This document shows, one piece after another, positions 1 to 5,555 of a stretch of 9,300 nucleotides of DNA (within the stretch, counting starts at the first letter, position 1; each line of letters begins with the position of its first letter). Source of the DNA: Treponema sp. UBA4326. GTDB lineage: Bacteria > Spirochaetota > Spirochaetia > Treponematales > Treponemataceae. The notes under the pieces are model-generated. The model saw only the letters and a program-made list of their open reading frames with translations, was not told the origin of the DNA and made no database searches. A program made the position numbers and the translations under genes. The stretch lies in assembly GCA_002393835.1 (NCBI GenBank), contig DGTW01000108.1:1-9300 (forward strand), written 5' to 3'.

Positions 1-28
1 AAAGATGAAAGATGAAAAGTGAAAGTTG
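1..28. repeat. Heptamer tandem repeat (AAAGATG type), 4 units, at window edge
   Basis: Four consecutive 7-base units (aaagatg, aaagatg, aaaagtg, aaagttg) begin at the first base, so the array may continue outside the window. Read on the other strand they are CTTTCAT/CTTTCAC-like units, the same family as the arrays at 156-183 and 4111-4194. They code for nothing visible. Confidence 0.7.
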
Positions 29-75
29 GGGAGACGCCAGGGCATGTTGAAACACCAAGTTTTTATTGTATCGGG

Positions 76-135
76 AAAAAAGAAAAAGCGCCAACGGAAG
101 GCCCGCATTGAATTGCCTAGCTTCCGATGACGCTT
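76..135 (-). terminator. Rho-independent terminator of the pectinase gene
   Basis: On the minus strand a 15-bp stem is formed by 135-121 and 100-86, with two mismatches. It is followed directly by a T-rich run (complement of 87-76, CTTTTTCTTTTTT). It lies about 50 bases past the stop codon of the CE8-PL1 gene, in the right orientation to end that transcript. Confidence 0.8.
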
Positions 136-155
136 CTAGTAAAGAAAGTGCATGA

Positions 156-183
156 CTTTCAGTTTTCAGATTTCCACTTTCAA
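156..183. repeat. Heptamer tandem repeat (CTTTCAG type), 4 units, beside the pectinase stop codon
   Basis: Units ctttcag, ttttcag, atttcca and ctttcaa run in register to within four bases of the pectinase stop codon (188-190). They sit between the stop and the terminator, so they are transcribed as part of the 3' untranslated region. Confidence 0.65.
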
Positions 184-187
184 CTTA

Positions 188-3103
188 CTACATGCTGTAC
201 TTGGCTCCTGCGTTGCTTGAAACGCTGCTCTTTGAAGCAGAGGCAGAGTCAAGTGAGTAAGAATAGCTTACGCTGAATGGCTTAGACGAAGTAGTGCTTG
301 ACTTGTTTCCGCCGGAAGAAGAGTCAGAGTTTCCGCTTGCGTAAAGCGTTCCGTAAGTATCCTTGAAGCTGTACTTGATTCCGCTTCCGAAAGTATTGTT
401 CTCGGCGATAATCAGGGCATTTGCACGAACTCCGACTGCATACTGCTGGGCATAGCGTGGATTTGAGGCATCGTAGTAGTTGTTGAACATGTGGAGCCTT
501 GTGTTCCTTACCATTGGAAGACGCTGGCCGCAGTTATAGAAGTAGTTGTGGTGCAGGGTGACGGTTCTCGTTGAGTTAGAGCCGTCTGAATCGCTTGAAC
601 CAATCAGCATGGTCTTGTCGTGGTCCTGGAAACGGTTCCATGAAATCGTGATGTTCTTTACAGAGCCTTTAATGTCGCAGAGACCGTCATAAGTCTGCCA
701 TTTTTCGCTGGTTGAGCCGCCAGTTTTTACCGTGGTGTAGCCCATGGTGTCCCTGAAAGTACAGTGGTCAATCCAGACATTGCTTGAAGAGCCCTGAATT
801 ACTACACAGTCCCACTGAGCGTTGTATCCGTCATTTGCCTCGTGATGTGGGAATGGATCGTAAGCGTCCTGGATTGTGAGGTTTCGGAGAACGACATTCG
901 AGACGCTTGAGATGTTGAGGGAGCCGCCCTTCAAGCCTGAAGAAGAATTTTTTCCCACAATCCAGGTGTTTGAACCGATGTTAACCTTGATGATGTTTCC
1001 GTAGGCTGAGTTACAGGCCCAGAGGAGTTTTCCAAGAGAGCTTGCAGGTGAAGAAGAAGATTTGTCATCAGTTGATGTAGAGCAGCCCTTGGCATAAGCT
1101 GTGACGAATGAAGAATAAGAAGAATATTTGCTTGAAGTGTTCGATTTTACCAGAGAATCCAGCTTGCTTGTTGAGCCGCCTGCGCTTGAAGGAAGGTAGC
1201 CGTCAGAAAGGTCAATCATGCCGTTTACATAGATGATGTAGCCGCCCTTCTTCGCGTAGTTGATGAAGTCTGAGCGTGAAGAAACTGTGACTGTACTTGA
1301 AGGTTTTGAGACGCTCGCAAATCCCACCGGCTTGTCGTTGATTGAAAGAGAACTGCCGGAAGAAGATGAGCCTGACGAAGAGCTTCCAGAAGATGAAGAG
1401 CCAGAAGAAGACGAGCCTGAGCTTGATGAACCTGAAGAGCTTGAAGAGCCGAAGAAGCCGTTGTTGTTTCCAAGGGAATCTACATCCCAGCTGCTTGAAT
1501 CAGCGGAGAATTTGCCGCTGGTGTTTACTTTTCTGTTCAGGATTACATTTCGGTTTGAATACTCGGCAGATTTTACGGAACTTGAAAGGGTTCCGATTGA
1601 GCTGAGGCGCGAGCCGAATTTTGAAGCGACATTTGAATCCATCTTCCAGCCGATGTACTGCTGGTCACCTGTTCCCATTGCGGCATTTTTTGCAGCCGAG
1701 CTTACCCAGCCGCTTCCGCCGAACGAGCAGTTTACTACGGCACCCTGATTATAGTAGTTTGAATTTGAACCCCAGGGATTTCGGAAAAGATAGGTTGAGT
1801 TTCCGCTTGCGCTGTTGAGGGTACAGTTCAAGAGAACTACGCCTTTTCCCATGGTTGAAGATTTTGTGGCACGGGGAGCCATTACATAGGCCTCGTGAGA
1901 AGAAGCAGAAGAATCGTATACAGAAGAAATCGTACATTCCTCATAGAGGGCGACGATTCCGCTTGATTCCATCCAGATGAAGTCTACATCACCTTCGACC
2001 ACGCACTTGTAGAACCAGGTTTTACCTGTTGTGCGCATTGTGTCCTGATGGCCTTTGAAAGCACAGTTGTAGGCGGCGAGAGTTCCAGTTGAATCGAAGC
2101 CAAGGACTTCTGACTGTACATCAGTTTTTCCGTATGTTGCCCGGCTGTAATCGCTCTGCAATGTGAGGTTTTTGAGGACGACATTGCATGAACCGCTCAG
2201 TTCAAGGAGCTCACGGCCTTTTTCTGTTGCCATGTTAGTTCCGTGACCTTTGATTACTGTGTCGCCGTAAGAAGAAGTTGCGCCCCGGATTGTGATTGAA
2301 GCCGAGCCGTTGTAGTAGATGTAGTTCTCGTTGTAAGTTCCCTTTGGAATTACGATTGTGTAGCTTCCAGATGAGCCAACAGCAGCAAGGGCACTCTTGA
2401 TTGAAGAGTAAGTTCCGCTTTCGCTTGAGCCTTTGTAAAGGGTAATTTTGCTTACAGAAGAACTTGATGAAGACGAGCCTGAGCTTGAAGAAGAGCTTCC
2501 AGAAGATGAAGAAGACGATGATGAAGAGCCTGATGAATCTGTTTTAATATAGAAGATATTGATTCCAGAACCAAGGGATTCAAGATAGTAAGTTCCGGCT
2601 GAAGGAGCTGAATATGTGTATGCGGCGATTGAAGAAGAAGTCTCCTGTTTTGAGACGACCTCGCCCTTTGAGTTGACAAGAGCCAGATAGCGGCCAGAAG
2701 CACCTGTGGCAAAAACCGTGACAGTTGCCGAACCGGCAGTCTCGAAGCTGATACAGCGATAGCTTCCTGCCACACCCGCACCACCAAGAGCAAGAGCCTG
2801 CTTGAAAGTCTTTTCCTGAAGGGTTGCAGACGAATAAGGCGTGCTTACTGTTTTTGAGCTTGTGGCGTAAACCGTGTAGTTCCCGCTGGTGACATTTGAA
2901 GTGAATGTACCGTGAGAAAGATTGTCGGCATAGAAAGAAGAAATGCCTGAAATTGCCGCCCTGTCAGAAGATTCCAGTGACTGGCTTTGAGCGGGAGACA
3001 AGATTTCAGCTTCATTTTCGGCAATGTCAGAACACGAAGCGAAAAACAATGCAGCTGCGGCACACAAGGCGACAGCGCCCTTCCTTAAAAAGACTTTTTT
3101 CAT
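188..3103 (-). CDS. Bifunctional surface lipoprotein: pectin methylesterase (CE8) + pectate lyase (PL1)
   Basis: The product is 971 residues. It begins with a lipoprotein signal (basic start, hydrophobic run, FASC lipobox, Cys24), so it is probably anchored at the cell surface. Residues about 50-188 form an unrecognised beta-rich module ending in GTYYLESLGSGINIFYI, a pattern I recall next to other bacterial pectinases. After a poly-Ser/Gly linker (189-216), residues 218-550 match CE8 pectin methylesterase: GHQDTM (Q353, D354), the DFIW motif (D374) and FRNPW (R441, W444). Q330 fits the usual upstream Gln. A second linker of SSSSG pentads (552-586) leads to a PL1 pectate lyase: D765, VWIDH (776-780), DGLCDIKG (D806, D810), HDKTMLIG (K830), RLPMVR (R861) and HMFNNYY. 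The catalytic residues of both domains appear intact. De-esterification feeding beta-elimination in one chain is the inferred role. The start is supported by GAGG seven bases before ATG, and the gene has its own promoter and terminator. Exact substrate specificity cannot be read from the sequence. Confidence 0.95.
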   Translation of the reverse strand: MKKVFLRKGAVALCAAAALFFASCSDIAENEAEILSPAQSQSLESSDRAAISGISSFYADNLSHGTFTSNVTSGNYTVYATSSKTVSTPYSSATLQEKTFKQALALGGAGVAGSYRCISFETAGSATVTVFATGASGRYLALVNSKGEVVSKQETSSSIAAYTYSAPSAGTYYLESLGSGINIFYIKTDSSGSSSSSSSSSGSSSSSSGSSSSSSSVSKITLYKGSSESGTYSSIKSALAAVGSSGSYTIVIPKGTYNENYIYYNGSASITIRGATSSYGDTVIKGHGTNMATEKGRELLELSGSCNVVLKNLTLQSDYSRATYGKTDVQSEVLGFDSTGTLAAYNCAFKGHQDTMRTTGKTWFYKCVVEGDVDFIWMESSGIVALYEECTISSVYDSSASSHEAYVMAPRATKSSTMGKGVVLLNCTLNSASGNSTYLFRNPWGSNSNYYNQGAVVNCSFGGSGWVSSAAKNAAMGTGDQQYIGWKMDSNVASKFGSRLSSIGTLSSSVKSAEYSNRNVILNRKVNTSGKFSADSSSWDVDSLGNNNGFFGSSSSSGSSSSGSSSSGSSSSGSSSSGSSSSGSSLSINDKPVGFASVSKPSSTVTVSSRSDFINYAKKGGYIIYVNGMIDLSDGYLPSSAGGSTSKLDSLVKSNTSSKYSSYSSFVTAYAKGCSTSTDDKSSSSPASSLGKLLWACNSAYGNIIKVNIGSNTWIVGKNSSSGLKGGSLNISSVSNVVLRNLTIQDAYDPFPHHEANDGYNAQWDCVVIQGSSSNVWIDHCTFRDTMGYTTVKTGGSTSEKWQTYDGLCDIKGSVKNITISWNRFQDHDKTMLIGSSDSDGSNSTRTVTLHHNYFYNCGQRLPMVRNTRLHMFNNYYDASNPRYAQQYAVGVRANALIIAENNTFGSGIKYSFKDTYGTLYASGNSDSSSGGNKSSTTSSKPFSVSYSYSLDSASASKSSVSSNAGAKYSM

Positions 3104-3130
3104 TTTGATACCTCAAAACTTTATTAGATA

Positions 3131-3183
3131 AGAGATTTTTTATTATTACCAAGCACTTTCTTAGCAAAATCTCAAAAATCTCT
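3131..3183 (-). promoter_or_regulatory. Structured 5' leader of the pectinase mRNA (10-bp inverted repeat)
   Basis: 3131-3140 (agagattttt) and 3174-3183 (aaaaatctct) are perfect complements 33 bases apart. The promoter-distal end of this dyad coincides with the expected transcription start, so the mRNA would begin with one arm. Inside it, CTAAG-AAAGTG-CTTGG can form a second small stem. GAGATTTT occurs twice in the 5' arm, so the 3' arm has two possible partners. The role (mRNA stability or regulation) is inferred. Confidence 0.5.
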
Positions 3184-3188
3184 AATTT

Positions 3189-3217
3189 AATCTATTGCTT
3201 AAATATCCAAAAGTCAA
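3189..3217 (-). promoter_or_regulatory. Promoter of the CE8-PL1 pectinase gene
   Basis: On the minus strand TTGACT (3217-3212) and TAGATT (3194-3189) are separated by exactly 17 bases, a good sigma-70-type promoter. The predicted start near 3182 gives a leader of about 79 bases. The ribosome site GAGG (3114-3111) lies seven bases before the ATG at 3103. Confidence 0.7.
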
Positions 3218-3270
3218 TACTTTTTGCATTATTTTGACATTTATAAATTCAATTTTTCAGAAGGTCAGGC

Positions 3271-3311
3271 AAAAAAAAAGCACCCCGCCTCAAACGAAGC
3301 AGAGTGCCTTT
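3271..3311 (-). terminator. Rho-independent terminator downstream of the truncated pectate lyase copy
   Basis: On the minus strand, 3307-3296 and 3291-3280 form a continuous 12-bp stem (some G-U pairs) closed by a GTTT tetraloop. It is followed by nine T residues (3279-3271). It probably ended the transcript of the once complete second pectinase gene, and it also insulates the promoter of the intact gene. The plus-strand T-run is only four bases. Confidence 0.8.
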
Positions 3312-3343
3312 TCAGTTTTAAGGTGAATGCGCTAGGGATACGG

Positions 3344-3478
3344 AGGGCGCGAAGCGTTGCATAGTGAGCGTAGCGAACGGCGCAATGAAGCGGACAGCGG
3401 AACCAAACGAGCACAAGAACGAAAGTGCTCGCGTAGTAGCCCGCCCCTGGCGAACAAAGTGAGCCAGGGAAGCGCCCT
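3344..3478. repeat. Multi-stem palindromic intergenic block
   Basis: This G+C-rich block has an outer 7-bp stem (agggcgc 3344-3350 with gcgccct 3472-3478). It encloses three hairpins: 3355-3360/3382-3387 (6 bp, one G-U), 3408-3414/3425-3431 (cgagcac/gtgctcg) and 3445-3451/3463-3469 (ccctggc/gccaggg). The layout is cloverleaf-like. I find no coding frame, tRNA features or T-run. It resembles a REP/BIME-type repeat, but copy number cannot be judged from one window. Confidence 0.55.
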
Positions 3479-3498
3479 ACTTCCTAACTCCTAACTTC
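3478..3498. repeat. Heptamer tandem repeat (TAACTCC type), 3 units, abutting a stop codon
   Basis: Units tacttcc, taactcc and taacttc end at the base before the stop codon of the truncated pectate lyase (3499-3501). The motif differs from the CTTTCAA arrays but has the same 7-base period and the same position immediately after a stop codon. Confidence 0.55.
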
Positions 3499-3838
3499 CT
3501 ACATCGTGTATCCAGAGCCTGCGTAAGAAGTGACATTGCTTGTAGCAGTGGATGTGGAATCCAGCGAGTAAGAATAGCTAACCGTAAAAGGCTTGCTTGA
3601 AGTCGTGGTTGAATTACAGCCGCTTGAAGAAGAGTCGGAATTTCCGCTTGAATAAAGGGTTCCGTAAGAGTCCTTGAAGCTGTATTTGATTCCGCTTGTG
3701 AAGATATTATTCTCTGCGATAATCAGGGCATTTTTTCGAACTCCAACCGCATACTGCTGGGTGTAAGTCGGGCTTGAAGCATGATAGTAATTGTTGAACA
3801 TATGAAGTTTTGCGTTACGAACCATAGGAAGACGCTGG
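3499..3838 (-). pseudogene. C-terminal fragment of a second PL1 pectate lyase (truncated paralogue)
   Basis: These 340 bases encode a 112-residue segment from QRLPMVRN to the natural C-terminus. It aligns without gaps to residues 860-971 of the intact pectinase, with about 77% identity by hand count (26 differences). It keeps RLPMVR and HMFNNYY but lacks the rest of the lyase, including the calcium-site motifs and K830, so it cannot be an active lyase. Homology stops abruptly at 3838. Upstream, 26 unrelated codons stay open to a GTG at 3915, giving a hydrophobic start (FLFILSVALAITIY). No Shine-Dalgarno or promoter precedes it, so I treat that extension as chance. The retained reading frame with many substitutions suggests the copy diverged while functional and was cut later. 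Its old terminator survives at 3271-3311. Confidence 0.85.
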
Positions 3839-3880
3839 TAAATTGTAATTGCAAGTGCAACACTTAAAATAAATAAAAAA

Positions 3881-3942
3881 ACTTCATAGAATGTTTTAAA
3901 CCCAAAAACTACCACATTAAAGGGAAAAACAAACTATGAAGT
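3881..3942 (-). other. AT-rich 17-bp inverted repeat, terminator-like on the minus strand
   Basis: 3881-3897 and 3926-3942 pair at 15 of 17 positions (ACTTCATAG...GTTTT) around a 28-base loop. On the minus strand the stem is followed by TTTTTTTATTTATTTT, as in an intrinsic terminator, although the stem is AT-rich and the loop long. It lies about 40 bases upstream of the breakpoint of the truncated pectate lyase. It could be an old terminator, a scar of the event that cut the gene, or a small miniature element. No target duplication is visible. Confidence 0.45.
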
Positions 3943-4011
3943 CATACAGTCATTTTACACAAATGGACATCTTCCCCACAATAAGAATTTTCCAAGAAAA
4001 TCCACAGAAGG

Positions 4012-4083
4012 GAATCCACAGATTTGCACAGATGGACACAGATTTTGAGAAAAAACCACAGATTACACAGATGTCACAGATTG
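4012..4083. repeat. CACAGAT-family repeat, intergenic copy
   Basis: The order is GAATCCACAGATTTGCACAGAT, an A-rich spacer, ACCACAGATTACACAGAT, then GTCACAGATT. The same order occurs inside the permease gene at 4776-4979. A weaker partial unit (tccacaga) precedes it at about 4000. The unit is built from 9-10-base CACAGATNN steps. No function is visible. It lies between the truncated lyase and the permease start. Confidence 0.75.
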
Positions 4084-4110
4084 GTCCAGGCATTTGCGAC
4101 GACGCTGTAA

Positions 4111-4194
4111 TTTTCAACTTTCATCTTTCAGTTTTCAATTTTCAACTTTCAACTTTCAACTTTCCGTTTTCAGTTTTCCACTTTCCGTTTTTCT
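4111..4194. repeat. Heptamer tandem repeat (YTTTCAN), 12 units in register, upstream of the permease start
   Basis: Twelve consecutive 7-base units fit the pattern (C/T)TTTC(A/C)N with no register slip: ttttcaa, ctttcat, ctttcag, ttttcaa, ttttcaa, ctttcaa, ctttcaa, ctttccg, ttttcag, ttttcca, ctttccg, tttttct. The array ends 14 bases before the ATG at 4209, where a promoter and ribosome site would be expected. It is the longest of the heptamer arrays in the window. Confidence 0.85.
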
Positions 4195-4208
4195 GCTACA
4201 CTTTCACT

Positions 4209-5555
4209 ATGAAAAAAGCTCTCATTTGGTTAAAAAATCTTTTCAAAAAAGACATAATGCTCTCGGTTTCGATTTTGGCGGCCCTTATTTCACTTTTCAT
4301 TACGCCCCCATCTAAAGAACTTCTTCACGACATCAACTGGCGGACTCTGGCCACCCTTTTCATGCTGCTTTCAGTCCTCGAAGGTTTTAAGAGTGAGAAT
4401 ATCTTTGAGCCAATTTTGCGCAAGGCAGGTCAAATTTCTTCAATAAAATTGCTCACGGTCTTTCTGGTCTTCGGTGTTTTCTTCACATCGATGTTCGTTA
4501 CAAATGATGTTTCCCTGATTATCTTCGTTCCGCTGACAATTATTTTGTTCCGCTCAGCTGGAAAAGAAAAAGTCATTCTGCCTGTGCTCACTTTCGAGAA
4601 CATAGCTGCAATCCGAGGCTCCCTTTTAATGCCATTCGGAAGCCCCCAGAACCTTTTTTTGTATGCAAAAAGCGGAATTTCAACCCCGGATTTTATTCTG
4701 ATGATGCTGCCCCTCTGGATTTTCAGTGCGATTCTTCTCTTTGCCTTCATTTCTCTTTTGTATTTCAGGAAGAAAGAATCCACAGATTTGCACGGATTTG
4801 CACAGATTGATGCTGATGGAAAGAAACCACAGATGTCACAGATGTCACAGATTAGGAATAATGGAAAGGAATCCACAGATTTGCACGGATTTGCACAGAT
4901 TGATGCTGATGGAAAGGGAACCACAGATGTCACAGAAAGAAAAAAAATCCACAGATTGGCACAGATTAACACAGATTATGATTCTTCTGGGGAAGCTGCA
5001 TCTGATACGGGAAGTCCTGAAGGGAATCCAAGACGCAGACTTATGTATCAGGTTCTTTTTTTGATTGTGGTGGCTTCGATTGTCAGTCGCACCCGCTTTT
5101 ATCCCCTTGTGCTTGCCCTTGTTTTCATTACGCTTTTGATTGGCGATAGAAAGATTCTTTTGAAGACCGATTATGTCCTTCTTTTGACCTTCCTCTGTTT
5201 CTTCACATTCTCTTCTTCGATTTGCAGGCATCCGGCTATTTCGGGCTTTTTAATGAAAAGCGTTGCAGGGCACGAATATTTGTGGAGCATTCTTTTGAGT
5301 CAGCTGATTTCAAACGTGCCGGCCAGCATCGTGCTCTATCCTTTCTCAACAAATTTGAGGGCACTTTTGTACGGTCTCGACAGCGCAGGACTCTGCTCCA
5401 TTATCGGAAGCCTCGCCTCTGTCATAAACTTAAGGCTTTATGTACGGGAATATCCGGGAAAGGCCCTGGCTTTTATAAAGACCTTTACCTGGATAAGCCT
5501 TGTTTTCTTTGCGGTGGTAGTGATTCCGCAGCTTCTTGTGATTATTTATTTTTAA
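4209..5555 (+). CDS. YbiR-like permease, SLC13/ArsB ion-transporter superfamily, with repeat-derived loop
   Basis: The product is a 448-residue inner-membrane protein with about ten hydrophobic segments in two halves. Each half has a superfamily signature: FVTNDVSLIIFVPLTI (T98-D100) with GSPQN (144-148), then SQLISNVPASIVL (N369, P371) with GSLASVINLRL (400-410). The pattern closely follows my recollection of E. coli YbiR (about 372 residues). The substrate is unknown; an anion is likely. Residues 190-257 are a repeat-derived insert in the central loop between the halves (see 4776-4979). Without it the length is about 380, the family norm. The start at 4209 is chosen because MKKALIWLKN begins just before the first membrane span. 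The frame stays open back to 3936, but that part is only translated repeats. No Shine-Dalgarno or convincing promoter precedes 4209, so expression is uncertain. The 3' end overlaps mscL tail-to-tail by 14 bases. Confidence 0.85.
   Translation: MKKALIWLKNLFKKDIMLSVSILAALISLFITPPSKELLHDINWRTLATLFMLLSVLEGFKSENIFEPILRKAGQISSIKLLTVFLVFGVFFTSMFVTNDVSLIIFVPLTIILFRSAGKEKVILPVLTFENIAAIRGSLLMPFGSPQNLFLYAKSGISTPDFILMMLPLWIFSAILLFAFISLLYFRKKESTDLHGFAQIDADGKKPQMSQMSQIRNNGKESTDLHGFAQIDADGKGTTDVTERKKIHRLAQINTDYDSSGEAASDTGSPEGNPRRRLMYQVLFLIVVASIVSRTRFYPLVLALVFITLLIGDRKILLKTDYVLLLTFLCFFTFSSSICRHPAISGFLMKSVAGHEYLWSILLSQLISNVPASIVLYPFSTNLRALLYGLDSAGLCSIIGSLASVINLRLYVREYPGKALAFIKTFTWISLVFFAVVVIPQLLVIIYF
4776..4979 (+). 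repeat. CACAGAT-family repeats inserted in frame within the permease gene
   Basis: Two exact 48-base direct repeats (4776-4823 and 4869-4916) lie 93 bases, or 31 codons, apart. They give ESTDLHGFAQIDADGK twice in the protein. Between and after them come CACAGATGT steps and a degenerate third unit (4949-4979). The unit order matches the intergenic copy at 4012-4083. The insert is free of stops in the permease frame and in several other frames, and it falls in the hydrophilic loop between the two transporter halves. Confidence 0.9.

Noticed and set aside
1260..1748. Acidic 162-codon plus-strand frame rich in EEDEPDEELPED
   Set aside because: It is the reverse reading of the Ser/Gly linker and adjacent CE8 coding sequence. 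It has no ribosome site, and the pectinase on the other strand is unmistakable.
3234..3260. Plus-strand TTGACA at 3234 as a promoter
   Set aside because: No matching -10 box at 16-19 bases and no plus-strand gene follows.
3344..3478. tRNA-like gene in the cloverleaf-shaped block
   Set aside because: No acceptor/TΨC/anticodon arrangement of correct arm lengths; the block is 135 bases and lacks GTTCRA at a suitable place.
3839..3915. Hydrophobic N-terminus (FLFILSVALAITIY) making the lyase fragment a secreted 138-residue protein from GTG
   Set aside because: No Shine-Dalgarno or promoter was found, and the sequence is AT-rich intergenic DNA that gives hydrophobic codons by chance. Lyase homology begins only at 3838.
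4081..4111. TTGGTC (4081) with TGTAAT (4106) as a permease promoter
   Set aside because: Weak -35 match and 19-base spacing; not better than chance in this AT-rich stretch.
3936..4208. Upstream extension of the permease frame to an ATG at 3936 (91 extra codons)
   Set aside because: The extra codons are translated CACAGAT and heptamer repeats (VFNFQLSTFNF) and part of an inverted repeat. The permease family starts at about the ATG at 4209.
4430..4972. 180-codon minus-strand frame across the permease (ICANPCKSVDSF repeats)
   Set aside because: It is a shadow created by stop-poor repeats; it has no start signals and overlaps well-supported transporter coding sequence.
4776..4979. Possible CRISPR-like array
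   Set aside because: Units are contiguous and of uneven size, with no unique spacers of constant length, no leader and no cas genes. They are translated within a transporter.
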